Part shown: piece by piece, positions 25,501 to 35,400 of the stretch
Layout of the letters: every line of letters begins with the position of its first letter
Position numbering within the stretch: the first letter of the stretch is position 1
Assembly: GCF_905475465.1 (NCBI RefSeq)
Contig: NC_062248.1
Span: forward strand, 8,680,001 to 8,744,000
DNA from: Pieris napi
Taxonomy: Eukaryota > Arthropoda > Insecta > Lepidoptera > Pieridae
Length of the DNA: 64,000 nucleotides
Reading direction: 5' to 3'
Program-made: the position numbers and the translations under genes
Notes under the pieces: generated by a model
What the model saw: the letters and a program-made list of their open reading frames with translations, nothing else
What the model was told of the DNA's origin: nothing
The model's database searches: none

Positions 25501-28500
25501 TTCAGGGACAAACTGGTGAGCCTGGTTTTAATGGAAGGACCGGTATAAAGGGCGAACGAGGTGACAATGGTGCTAAAGGTGAAATTGGATTCGAAGGTGT
25601 ACAGGGTCCAAAGGGATATATAGGTGAAGTTGGGCCTCCTGGACTACCTGGATTAGATGGAATAAATGCTGAAAGGGGAGAATCAGGCCTACCTGGAAAA
25701 GATGGATTGCCTGGTTGGCCTGGTAATATGGGTCAAAAAGGAGCTCCTGGGGACTTTGGAGTTGATGGGCCAGTTGGCCAACCTGGACAACCAGGACTTA
25801 GTTTTAGAGGACCAAAAGGAATGCCAGGAATGGACGGACGCCCAGGAAGGCGTGGTAACATGGGTATACCTGGAGCACGAGGAATGGAAGGTCGACCAGG
25901 CTTTCACGGACTAAAAGGAAATGTAGGAGAACCGGGTTTCGCTATAAGTCCAAAAGGTGAAACAGGAGCCCCTGGACAACCAGGTTTCTTCGGTATTAAG
26001 GGAGAGCGGGGTGAATCAGGAGAATTCGGGCGGGATGGTTATCCAGGCCCGCAGGGTCTTAAAGGATTAAAAGGAATAAGGGGTGACATCGGCAAACCCG
26101 GTCCTCCTGGATATGCCGGAATAAAAGGTATGAAAGGTGACAAAGGTGATGTCGTCTTACCTTCGGAAGTGAATCCCGGTCCTCCTGGTGAACCGGGACC
26201 GTTAGGTTACGAAGGACGTCCTGGTCTTAGTGGTAAGCCAGGAGACTTTGGTCAAAATGGTATACCAGGAATGAAAGGACACTTAGGAGACAGAGGTAGC
26301 ATTGGATTACCAGGGGTGCCAGGTCCTCAGGGCGAACGGGGTCGAATCGGGCTTAAGGGTACTGTAGGTGTGGATGGTTTACCTGGTACTCCAGGGCCTC
26401 GAGGTGTACCTGCACCCCCACCTCCGATACCAAAATCGCGTGGATTTTACTTCACGGTACATTCACAGTCAAGAATGGTACCCCAATGTCCCGCCGGCAC
26501 AACACCAATGTGGGATGGATTTTCACTTATACATATTATAGCCAACGCCAAAGCACATGGACAAGACTTAGGTTCGTTTGCACAACTTTTAAAATTTTCT
26601 AATTGCTTGTTCCTTCTACAGACTTACATTTCATTCATAGCTTTTGTTCACTTTCGTATTTTAACATTTGCATTGCATTTATTAAATAGTTTTGTTTTCG
26701 GGTATTAAAAATTTGTTTGCCCGATATAAAGATTTTATAAAACGTCACCTCTAATAGGTACATGGGTCCTCGTGAATCGAGCATTATACCTACAGTAAGT
26801 AAATATAGTAAATTTGACATTAACAAAGTACGTGGTCAGAATAAGCTTTGCTCCAAGTACGTTTAATATGCGAATAGTTAAGTTCGTCAGAAAGATCGTT
26901 GGTAAACTTTGTATTATAAATAATACTAGCTGACCCGGCAAACGTCTTTTGGCCATGTATATCATTCCTAGAAAACATTTCTTTAGATCAATAAAAATAA
27001 CTATCAACTATAATAAAAAATAAGGGTCGATCGTAGAGGGGTGACAATTAAGGGCTGTAAGTATTTTTGTATGTTGTATCATAAAAAAATAAAAACAAAC
27101 ATTTGTCTAAAAAATAAAAATTTAAGGGTGGGACCACCCTTAACATTTAGGGGGATGAAAAATAGGTGTTGTCCGATTCTCAGAATTTCTGAATATGCAT
27201 AAAAAAAATCATAAGAATCGGTCGAGCCGTTTCGGAGGAGTATGGTAACATACATTGTGACACGAGAATTTTATATATTAGATATAGGTAATATAATACA
27301 TAATAATATATAATCCCTGTCATTTCACATATAATAAAAAATTTGTAATTCCCGCAGCATGCTTCTGGCGCCTACATTACCACTCCATAATTACCAACTC
27401 AGTAGTTATAATAATTTCTCTTTTAGGTGCTCCTGGAAGCTGTCTCCGTAGATTCTCAACTATGCCATTTATGTTCTGCAATCTAAACGACGTATGTAAT
27501 TTCGCTCAAAGAGAAGACTACAGTTTCTGGCTTTCAACACCAGAGCCCATGCCGATGGCTATGACACCCATCCAAGCGAGAGACGTAGGATCATATATTT
27601 CCAGGTAGTGTTTTAATTCTTGGATTTCTTTTATATGTCAATATGTAAATTGTTGATTGATATAAATTTTAAGAGGTAATAATATTTGTTTCTAAAAAGG
27701 GTGCGTGTACTTATGTACGCGTAAGAACTTATACTTCTTTGGAATTGTATTAAAAATAGTTTTTGATTGCATACAAATAGTTTATTACAATTAAATATAA
27801 TCAAAGACTGGAAAAGGAGTCATTGTCGTCAATTAAGTTCAGTTTACATTTAAAAAATTAAATAAATAAATATTTATTATTATTCTCTTACATTAAGTGT
27901 AACATAAATTCTATTATTATTCGAATGTTGTTTTAACTTCATTCTGTTAATTATGTGTCACGGTGCGCGCGCATCGTAAAATTTCACTCTCATCAATTTT
28001 TCATAACGCGCCTAAAGAAGTATAACTTCAACATGTAACCACATAATATGACACTGGACTGTCTGTTTAATAGATCCTTTTTCCTTAAGCTTAGGTTTAC
28101 TAGAAAGCGGTGCCGTTATCTAACGTCCGTAATTTAACGTTGGGTGACGTCACCCATACGTTGTCTATAAATAACATCGGAGTAGGTTTTCTAGAGAACG
28201 TTGTCACCGTAACGTCAAATAGCGGTGCAAATGAGCATGACGGCCATCACAACGGTGATAAACATTAGTTCAACGTTTTTCCCGTGTAGCGGTGCCCATA
28301 TTTAATTAATACAATGAATGGAAACTTGGACGAGCGAAAATGCTTGTTTTTTTTACATTATGTTAAACGGCCGTTAGTTAACGGCACCGCTTTTCTAGAA
28401 AAGCTTTACACCGACAACAAATGTGTATTGCACATTGAAAAAAAAATACATTTGTGCAGATATGTATTGGTTTTCAAACCAAGTTTCGTTATCAGGGTAG

Positions 28501-29969
28501 ATTTACAAGTGTAACAAAGCTTCTGTATTCTTAGTAATAATTAACTGAACTCAATGGCCACACAATCATTACTTACAGATGCCAAGTTTGTGAATCCCCA
28601 ACAAGAGCTATCGCTTTACACAGTCAAAGTAGTACACCGCCTTCTTGTCCCAACGAATGGGAGGAATTATGGGTGGGATACAGCTTTTTAATGGTAAGTA
28701 ATTCATATTCATAACACTAATCAACATTATTAATTTACCAAAAAGTCACGTGTTATTTGTAAGCAAAATTTTCAGTAGTACGCAGCAATGGGTCACCATA
28801 AGTCACCCTTATTCTTTCTCTGAAGGGAAGCTTCTTATATGGCATGTCACTTGCGATAACTTTTGAGAGACCAGGAATTGTGTGGATATGCATTTCCAAA
28901 CTTTTAGTGTCCCTACAAATTTTTAATATTTCTAGCTCTTTCTGCTTTCTGGCAGTGTTGTCCAGTATAGTAGATATTTCATAACAAGAGCCATCGCTCA
29001 GTTGTTTTGGTAAGTTCTGGGTTTAATTCAAGGCAAAACTGTATTTGTTTTATGTACAAAGCAGGCAGTTTATACTGACTGTCTACCCCTTGCCCATTTT
29101 GCGTCATAATTATACCTAGAAATATAAGAATTCTGATAAAAGAGAAGGGATCCCTATAACCAAACAATACATTTTGCAGCACACAGCTGGCCCAGATGCG
29201 TCAGGTCAGAGTCTGATATCGCCAGGTTCCTGTCTCCAGGACTTCAGAACGCGTCCCTTCATAGAATGCAATGGCCTCGGAAGATGTAACTATTTCGCCA
29301 CAGCCATCTCCTACTGGCTATCTACGATCGAGGATAATAAAATGTTCTCACGCCCAGAACAGCAAACACTAAAAGTTGATCAAATATCTAAAGTCAGCAG
29401 GTAAAGATTAAATAAGCATTTTATATAAACTAGCAGTAATTCAGTCGTAGCCTGATCTATATTATTGTCAGCAACAAACAAAAAGGTATTGCCAGCAACT
29501 TTTCTCAATAAATGGTGCGCTTAAAGAAACGAAAGGAATGGAAGGAAATAATTTTTCTTGCTTTTACTTTTTACACCGTTACATTTTTCATTAATGTTTC
29601 TCGCTTTATATTAGAGAAAGAATTAAAATAACGATTAAGTAGTTCTATAAGTATTACTGAAAGATAAGTTTCTACACTTTATTTAGAAATCATAAATCAA
29701 ATGTGATGATGATTTGGATTATCGGTTTGATTTCATAATTTGGTTGCGAAGTATTTTCTGTGTCGCTGTCATAAATAAATGTGTTTGTTTTTTATAGATG
29801 TGTAGTGTGTAAACGACGGAACCCGGGTCCAGCGACGGGGTACGCCCCTCGGCCAGCTGGAGTCGAGGCCGTCCCTAACGCTGTTGTGCGCAGGCCTTTG
29901 CCCCACAGACCACGATACCGCCCCAACTATGGCCGCTACCGTGGAAGACGCCGACACAATGTCATATAG
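7470..29969 (+). CDS. vkg: Collagen IV alpha-2-like chain (viking type), complete
   Basis: This is a basement-membrane collagen secreted into the extracellular matrix. Fifteen coding exons keep frame: 7470-7547, 20599-20784, 20862-20906, 21040-21324, 21427-21675, 21779-22562, 22642-22902, 22981-23203, 23457-23572, 23659-24059, 24501-26571, 27427-27604, 28579-28693, 29180-29400, 29798-29969. The predicted protein is about 1,794 residues, within the usual range for insect collagen IV. Order: signal peptide (1-26); short cysteine cluster VVCNQTRCDCTG with an N-glycosylation sequon; a long Gly-X-Y domain with interruptions, several RGD tripeptides and a CPVC motif; NC1 domain starting at GFYFTVHSQS with twelve cysteines; and an Arg/Pro-rich tail ending RGRRRHNVI. 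Exon 11 alone carries 2,071 bp of triple helix. The viking assignment rests on NC1 wording such as GTTPMWDGFSLIHII and on its divergent partner. Confidence 0.95.
8177..8318. mobile_element. Palindromic MITE with perfect 40-bp terminal inverted repeats
   Basis: The element is 142 bp, starts GGCCGATTTACATTATCTTA and ends with its exact reverse complement. The arms match without mismatch for 40 bp. The flanks (AATAAA / ATAAGT) do not give a clear target duplication, so the superfamily is open. Confidence 0.75.
9219..9240. repeat. GAT trinucleotide microsatellite
   Basis: About seven GAT units in the first vkg intron, with no coding context. Confidence 0.85.
11997..12232 (-). repeat. tRNA-derived SINE (family A)
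   Basis: A nearly full-length minus-strand copy, from GTGGCGCTACAAC at the left (the 3' end of the element) to GCCGGCGATCGAACCTACGA at the right (the tRNA-like head). Confidence 0.7.
12580..12768 (+). repeat. SINE family A, 5'-truncated copy
   Basis: Plus-strand copy beginning at CTGTCTATGTGCGCATACAG, then GTGAAGGAAAACATCGTGAG, GTCGACGGCGTG and CTGAGGCCCAGACCTCAAAG. The tRNA-like head is missing. Confidence 0.6.
13281..13536 (-). mobile_element. Degenerate PIF/Harbinger-type MITE
   Basis: Shares TTTTTGGAGATTATTGACCC, AACGTTTTTCTGTACCCAAG, a CCTAGTGACTCTTTATACCT segment and AATACTTGAACACTCCCA with the copies at 45825-45966 and 60946-61184, in inverted orientation to the latter. Confidence 0.5.
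16876..17100 (+). repeat. tRNA-derived SINE (family B)
   Basis: Contains the B-box GGGTTCGATTCCCGG, then a CTCGGCCTTTTGGAGGGTTG body and a tail CGTGCCAGAGCCATAAAAAA. The same family is present inverted at 40400-40641, where the head is more complete. Confidence 0.65.
18000..18440. other. GC-richer unclassified block in vkg intron 1
   Basis: This stretch is clearly richer in G and C than the flanking intron, with segments such as CTACAGCCCGGGGTCCCGAT. Only short frames cross it. It may be the 3' end of an old retroelement, but I do not recognise it. Confidence 0.3.
18935..19050 (-). repeat. SINE family A, decayed minus-strand copy
   Basis: Retains TGTGTTTGACATACGCCG and TAAATGTGCACATACAAAAA in the order expected for an inverted family A copy. 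Both ends are decayed. Confidence 0.45.
19296..19400 (+). mobile_element. Helitron-like 5' end
   Basis: The sequence TCTTTATATATATAAAAATG followed by a region ending CTGCACCGATCGAACTGAAA resembles the 5' ends of lepidopteran non-autonomous Helitrons. No matching CTAG 3' end was located nearby. Confidence 0.4.
20599..24059 (+). CDS. vkg: vkg exons 2-10: 7S start and first part of triple helix
   Basis: Nine exons separated by small introns encode the N-terminal cysteine cluster and Gly-X-Y repeats. Exon 5 contains an interruption (RPAQVVFIQQVQQNITILAKG) with an Asn-Ile-Thr sequon. Exon 6 ends GDDCPVCKSG, a CXXC within a helix interruption. Exon 7 ends in a non-collagenous LLNPPYALTLAEKG stretch, and exon 8 has NADVPYAFLTGQKG. 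Such interruptions give collagen IV flexibility and are expected for the family. Exon phases vary (0, 1 and 2), unlike fibrillar collagens with their uniform exons. Confidence 0.92.
24501..26571 (+). CDS. vkg: vkg exon 11: large uninterrupted triple-helix exon and NC1 start
   Basis: A single exon of 2,071 bp follows a TTTGCAG acceptor. It encodes about 650 residues of Gly-X-Y with few interruptions, then a proline bridge (RGVPAPPPPIPKS), then the first 40-odd residues of NC1 (GFYFTVHSQSRMVPQCPAG...AHGQDLG). It ends at GACTTAG|GTTCGT, and the next exon at 27427 completes the glycine codon. Reading past 26571 gives a short non-homologous extension, so the splice is preferred over read-through. 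Confidence 0.93.
26928..27290 (+). repeat. Interspersed repeat starting CTAGCTGACCCGGCAAACG
   Basis: Lies in vkg intron 11. It begins ACTAGCTGACCCGGCAAACG and ends with GGTCGAGCCGTTTCGGAGGA then ACGAGAATTTTATATATTAG. Two further copies are at about 41030-41230 and 41938-42240. The structure resembles lepidopteran non-LTR 3' ends, but the class is uncertain. Confidence 0.5.
27427..29969 (+). CDS. vkg: vkg exons 12-15: NC1 domain and basic tail
   Basis: Exons 27427-27604, 28579-28693, 29180-29400 and 29798-29969 complete the duplicated C4 module. Recognisable blocks are GSCLRRFSTMPFMFCN, SYISRCQVCESP, LWVGYSFLMHTAG, GQSLISPGSCLQDF and FIECNGLGRCNYFAT. Together with exon 11 there are twelve cysteines, six per half, as in all NC1 domains. 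The methionine-rich TPEPMPMAMTP loop and the TLK segment lie where the sulfilimine-bonding residues lie in other collagens IV. After the final CVVC there are 48 more residues rich in Arg and Pro, then TAG at 29967-29969. Confidence 0.94.
28099..28402. mobile_element. MITE in vkg intron between NC1 exons
   Basis: Termini are CTAGAAAGCGGTGCCGTTAT and, inverted, CTAGAAAAGCGGTGCCGTTA, making an imperfect inverted repeat of about 40 bp. The interior contains smaller palindromes such as TGGGTGACGTCACCCA. No coding capacity. Confidence 0.6.
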
Positions 29970-30702
29970 ACGACTCACTAGGCCCATATTTCATGACAAA
30001 TACTATTCTCAGACGACTTTCAAATTTTATTGATGGTTTAGTACTATTAAAATAAGTTTTACAAATAAACCTAGTATATGTAAACATAACAGCATTTCTA
30101 GCTTAAATTAAAACAGTTTTTTAGTCATATGGGCCTGTATATTATTAACCATTTCGATTTGTATTATCTTTATGATAGGTATTCGTAAAATACCACTGAA
30201 AATATCACTGCCAATTTTAACTAAATATATTCAAAATATGTAATTCCAAAAGAAAGTTTATAAATTTAAATTGAATAGTATGTATTATATTAACTTTAAG
30301 TCACTTAGTTCATTTAATTTATATAATTTTTCTGTCATAATATTATGTGATTTGAAAATATCTGGTGGTCTATCTAAGCACAACCAAAACAATATTTCTG
30401 TAAATAAACTGTTTACATAGTAGTGGTTATATAAATAAAATTAGATTTTAATAAAACTACCAATTATTTACCTGTGTTAAATTAATTTAAAAATATTGAC
30501 ATTGTGTGAGTTTAATTTGTTTCACTAAAAAAAATTTCATCAAAGTCAATACAGAAATTTTATTTAAAAATGAAATGGTCAAAATATATTGCTAAAAAAA
30601 ACACTGTCTAATAAATTATAAATTCTTTATTCACATGACGTGAATTGTATTTCTGTCCTCTAATCTTTTATAGGCTTCAATCAGTCCAAATGATACTTTG
30701 TA
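29970..30702. terminator. Convergent 3' ends of vkg and PITHD1
   Basis: vkg reads rightward into AATAAA hexamers at 30064-30069, 30434-30439 and 30450-30455. PITHD1 reads leftward into AATAAA on the minus strand at 30626-30631. If the distal vkg signals are used, the two transcripts end within about 200 bp of each other. No other feature is seen in the interval. Confidence 0.6.
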
Positions 30703-31743
30703 TTATTGAATATCCTTAGCGACTGAATCTAAGTGTTTCAGTTTATGATCATCTAGATTAGGCCTCGCCTCATAGGTGCAAATGGTGACTCCATGATTAT
30801 GACCTGGCGCCCATTCTCCTTTGAGTCCAATATAGTAAATTTTAGTAGTCTCTGCACCAAAATTTGTGGGGAAATGCATAGTTAAATGTGATACTGATGA
30901 AAATGTGACTATTCTGTGAAAATAAAAAAAAGTTGAAAAGGCAATACTTATTGAATAAAAAAATGAATCAATATATTATACACACATACTTTGGTGCATA
31001 TTCAAGTATTCCTTCACTGTCCTTATGTAATTCTATTTCTTGATCGGGCTCCATTGAAACATTATCGAAAGTCATGTTAGGTTTATTCTTGTACCTTAAC
31101 AAATATCACAAATGATTATATCTCAAAGTATATATACCCATTACATACATTAATTACAAATTCTTAGTACATTTACTCACAGTCTTAACTTTGAGGGATG
31201 GGTGTCTGTGTCCTCTGAGGCAATGATAATACCTTTTAATTTAATATTCCCAGTGAATGGTATGTTAAATAGTAATTCCTCATCTGCATCACTTTCAACA
31301 AACTGTAAAGATCACAAAACTTAAGGGACTTTTAGACCAATAACAATATTATATTTTATCATGAGAAATCGTGTTATGGCTTCTTTTCTTAAAAAAGATA
31401 AAAACTTACAGATCACGTAGTTAATTACAGCTATAGTACTTTGTGAGTAAGGTTATAGTAATTTACTATTTATAAGAGAGCAAACCAACTTCTGGTTTGC
31501 TCACAGTCACAGATAAATAGCCAGCTTTTGTCTATATGAAGCATTTGGTTAAAAATATACCTCGTTTCTATCCAGTCTATTTTCCCATGGTTTGAAAACT
31601 GTTTTTCCAGATCCATCAATGGTTTCATTTAGGCACTGCAAGTTATCCTTATCAATCTTAGCATAGAGATTATACTGCAAACCTAGCTCTGCCGGATTAC
31701 TATGGTCGTGGTCATGCTCTCCATGGCAATGACTGTGCGGCAT
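30703..31743 (-). CDS. PITHD1: PITH domain-containing protein (PITHD1 homologue)
   Basis: Four exons, 31743-31561, 31302-31181, 31094-30990 and 30913-30703, join in frame to 206 residues, close to the 211 of human PITHD1. The protein begins with a His/Asp-rich leader (MPHSHCHGEHDHDHSN). It continues with the PITH fold signatures NLQCLNETIDGSGKTVFKPW, ESDADEELLFNIPFTGN, KLKGIIIASED, HPSKLRLYKN, NFGAETTKIYYIGLKGEW and VTICTYEA. The stop is TAA at 30705-30703. The PITH domain is a beta-sandwich also found at the C-terminus of the thioredoxin-like protein TXNL1 and linked to the proteasome there. The cellular role of PITHD1 itself is less clear. The start ATG is the only one before the conserved block. 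It lies in the same orientation as ATM, with a 734-bp gap. Confidence 0.95.
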
Positions 31744-32477
31744 TTTAGTATCGTCTTTGCAGAAGTAGAAATTATTTAAATATCAAGTGACGTTACGGAG
31801 TAATTAGATCTTTTGGTACAGATCTTATAACTCGTATTTTAACTATGTATTATTATTTTTATTATCAACTCACAAGATACATAATCAAAAACAAAACTTA
31901 TTTACAAAATATTTTTTGAAGTTTCTTAATCTTTGAAATTTGAATACAATTGTCAAATGTCAAACATCACCTCACTGCTGTGTCCGAGAGAATGTCAACT
32001 TCAGACATAATATATGTATTTTAAATATATTATTATCATTAAGATGTATGTGCCTTGGAAAGAAGTTTAAAAGTAATATGGACATAAATTATCAGTACTA
32101 GGTATGAAACCTACTTTGTGTTAAACGTTTATAATATGGATGTCAAATTTTGAAACTTAAATTATTAATTTGGTTCAATTACTAAATAACATGCACCACG
32201 CTTCATAAGTATTATTACATCCGTTGCAATTTTATCAAGATAAATTTCCGTTTAAACTTAACTATGTATTCGTTTTGTTTAACTAATTGTTAAATTTGTA
32301 TCTACATAATTATATAATCTGGCAATACTGTCATTACGCATAGTCCTTTAATATTATTTTCAATTGCTTTATTTAATAGACGGATTATAAATAACATCAA
32401 AAGCTTTATTGTATCAATTTATTACACGTTATCAAAATCAACAACTTAAAATTCTTATAATAACTCGTAGTTAGATA
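31744..32477 (-). promoter_or_regulatory. ATM 3' UTR and PITHD1 upstream region
   Basis: Directly downstream of the ATM stop codon are minus-strand AATAAA hexamers at 32418-32423 and 32405-32410, a likely poly(A) signal. The remaining roughly 600 bp up to the PITHD1 ATG is AT-rich and must hold the PITHD1 promoter. I could not pick out a core promoter element. Confidence 0.5.
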
Positions 32478-35400
32478 TCACAGGTAGGGTTGCCATCCAT
32501 GAAACAGCCGGCAGAGATTAGCCCGGTCTGTGGCGCGATGCAGAAGCGCGGCGACCTGCCCTCGTACCGAAACGCCGCCCGCTCCGCTCTCCGCTCCATT
32601 TAACTTACTACGAACGGCCAACAAGGCCCGCTCTGCTAGTCCTCCTGACGCTGTCTCAGCACGTGACTCGTCTATAAAAGTAAATTTGGAACTAAAAATA
32701 TATTTATTTAGTTTTTTGTACATGTATGAAGGTAATCAAATATCTCTAAATTTACATTTCCAGTTCCCAAATCGAGGGTACACAACGAAGATGTGCTGGC
32801 AAGAGCACAATTAGACTTAGGATTTATCACAAAATTGTCTGTAACATATTACTTACTGGGATTTTTAGAAGTATTGGGCACAATCCAGAGATATAAGGGA
32901 TCACATAAGAGAACTTCCAGTATCGTCAGTAACGTCTCCTGGTTATCTCGGAGCAATTGCAGTGTTTTCTCACAGCATCTACAAAAATATATCTCGAAAA
33001 TATGAGAGCTCTAAAGAGAGCTATTTGTGTGTTTAACTATGGGATAATATTAAGACTTAGTAAACTAGAATAGATGAACTTATTTATAGCTATGAAGGTA
33101 ATTCAAACGTATTAATCATTTTAGTTAACAACAATTCGGTCGATATAAAATTGTCAAGGGAGATGCAAAATATAATAAGCTAAGACGTGTGTACCTTCGA
33201 AATATTCCTTCAACACCGCTACAACCAAAGCCAGCGATGATGTCTTGAGTTAAACGGAAAGGTACTGTCTCCGGAGTAAGTAAAGTTTTGCCTTGGTCGA
33301 AAGCGATCCCTGCACGGAACATAAAACGATAAAATCGTATTACTCTAGACAGATGTGGCACTTATTTTTTATCAAAAATCTTAACTTTAAGCTTGTCAAA
33401 GCTGTAACTTCTTCACTAGGAAAATAATACAATTTTTTTTTAATTTGATTGAGTAATTTAACATTAAGGTCATTGATATACAAAAAACCCAAGATGCACA
33501 CTCAACGTCAAAAAAACGTCCTCAAAAAACTACGGTCGGTCGTAAAATTTTATTGCTCTAAGTACGTATACACTGCGTTGTAATAACAACTTTAAGCAAT
33601 TCGCGTAAGGTTGATTTTGCAATAATATATGCTTGTAACATATACTGTTATAGACATACTGTTATAGAAAGGGACAGAAATAGTGTTTCGGGACACTTTC
33701 GAGCGTTACTTTTATTCGAGACTGTGCATCTTGGGTTTTTTGTATATCAATGATTAAGGTAATTTATTCTGATAAATTTTTATAATTTTTTACAATTAAA
33801 CATTTATACATTGATTCGCACCGACCATTTACAATATATTAGGAGAAATTGTCACTTTTACTTATTACAGCAGAAATACGATATTTAGGGGGCGTCCATA
33901 AATTACGTGAGGAGTTTAAGGGGGGAGGGGGTCGAGTTAAATCTCATTTAATCTTACGTTGGAGAGGGGCGGGGGGGGGGGGGGGGGGGTGTCTCGGCAA
34001 ATATCTCGCAATTTTTTTTCTGATTGAAAAAAAATTTAGGAAAACGGTAAAGGCCAGAAAATAATTTATGGACGCCCCCTTATGCTGGAATAAGTAAAAG
34101 TATTTAGAATTTACGTGAGTCACAGTTAGTTAATTTTTTTTATGAATAACCGTGTTTTTACACAGATTCTGTAACTTACAAAAGCTATTTTGTAGCAATA
34201 TAAATTATATATTAAAACCCTAGTCCAGTTACAAGTCTCTTTGTTACTCTTCTTTGACACTCCAGGTAATCGTATAAACATGACGGAAATAATATGCAGA
34301 TCTTACCAAAATCTATATGAATAACTTCAGCAGTTGTCTTATCAATTAATATGTTTTGCACATGGCGATCCCCTAAACCAAGTATGTATCCGACCATTGA
34401 CGATGTTGCCACACTGAAATAATTATTTATTAAATGTTTGCTTATCTATATAGTTTTATAATCGCGGTCACACTCTTTATAGTAATATTTAAAGGTTAAT
34501 TTGTAATTAAAATATTAATAAACAGTTACCAAAATAAAAACTTTTAGAATTACTTGCTGAGTTAATTTGTTTATTCTTCATAAACAAAATAACTAAGGCC
34601 TAAAGTTCTTCTTAAATTTTCACAGAAAACAAGAAGTAAAAAGCTGTTTGAAAAATAATTTAGCTAAATAAAAGTGTTTATTATTTATTTCTTCATTATA
34701 CATTTTTAGTATCGACTTATTTATAAAAATCTGAATTATTGTACTCTTTTAAAGCTCTCTTTCGTTTCTTTCTGTCACATTGTGTTTACACCACGAGGGA
34801 AAGAGACATGAGAATTTAGTTAAAACGGTGAGATTATACCGTTTTTTTATGAATATGATATGTGAAACACCAAAATATCCTTGTTGTAAATAACTTTTCA
34901 AGCAGTCAGTCGTAGTCATGTCCATAATTAAGTAAAAATATATAAAACGTACTAGCACCGTCTTTTACTCCAAATGAAATGGCCAGTAAAAAAAAAAAAA
35001 AGAGTACGTGAAAAAAGTAAATCCCATACCTCCTGGTATAAGCCAGCCTTCGTTCGTACCAAGTAACAGGGTCGAGATAATGTTCAGTAAAGAAATAGTG
35101 AAAAACTGGTTTAAACACTCGCAATATTTCGTTAAAAACCGCCAACTTCTGTTTGTTTGAGAGTTTCCTTTCTTGGGACTCTTTTATCTTGCCTCTAGCG
35201 ATATTCGGTGATATATCCTACAAACAACAATTTAGTTATGTACGAATCCTCCTAGTAAGCGTACTAACTATAAAATAATAATATCCTCCATTTATAGATT
35301 TATGTTTTGTCGCGTTTATTTATTTTATATAACATGAGAAGGATAAAGACAAAATTCATTTAATTCTTGTATGTGCAAGATGGTATTAATGACAATTGTA

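Noticed and set aside
26572..26708. Read-through of vkg exon 11 to a stop at 26708
   Set aside because: It would end NC1 after 40 residues. The splice to 27427 restores the conserved GSCLRRFSTMPF sequence in frame.
32839..32857. Apparent 18-bp intron (GTAAGT...ACAG) after ATM exon 32978-32857
   Set aside because: Too short to be spliced. Joining the same donor to the acceptor at 32672 restores the frame exactly.
32530..33005. Plus-strand frames opposite the last ATM exons and the short intron 32672-32856
   Set aside because: The minus-strand exons give clear kinase-FATC sequence with matching phases. The plus-strand peptide resembles nothing I know.
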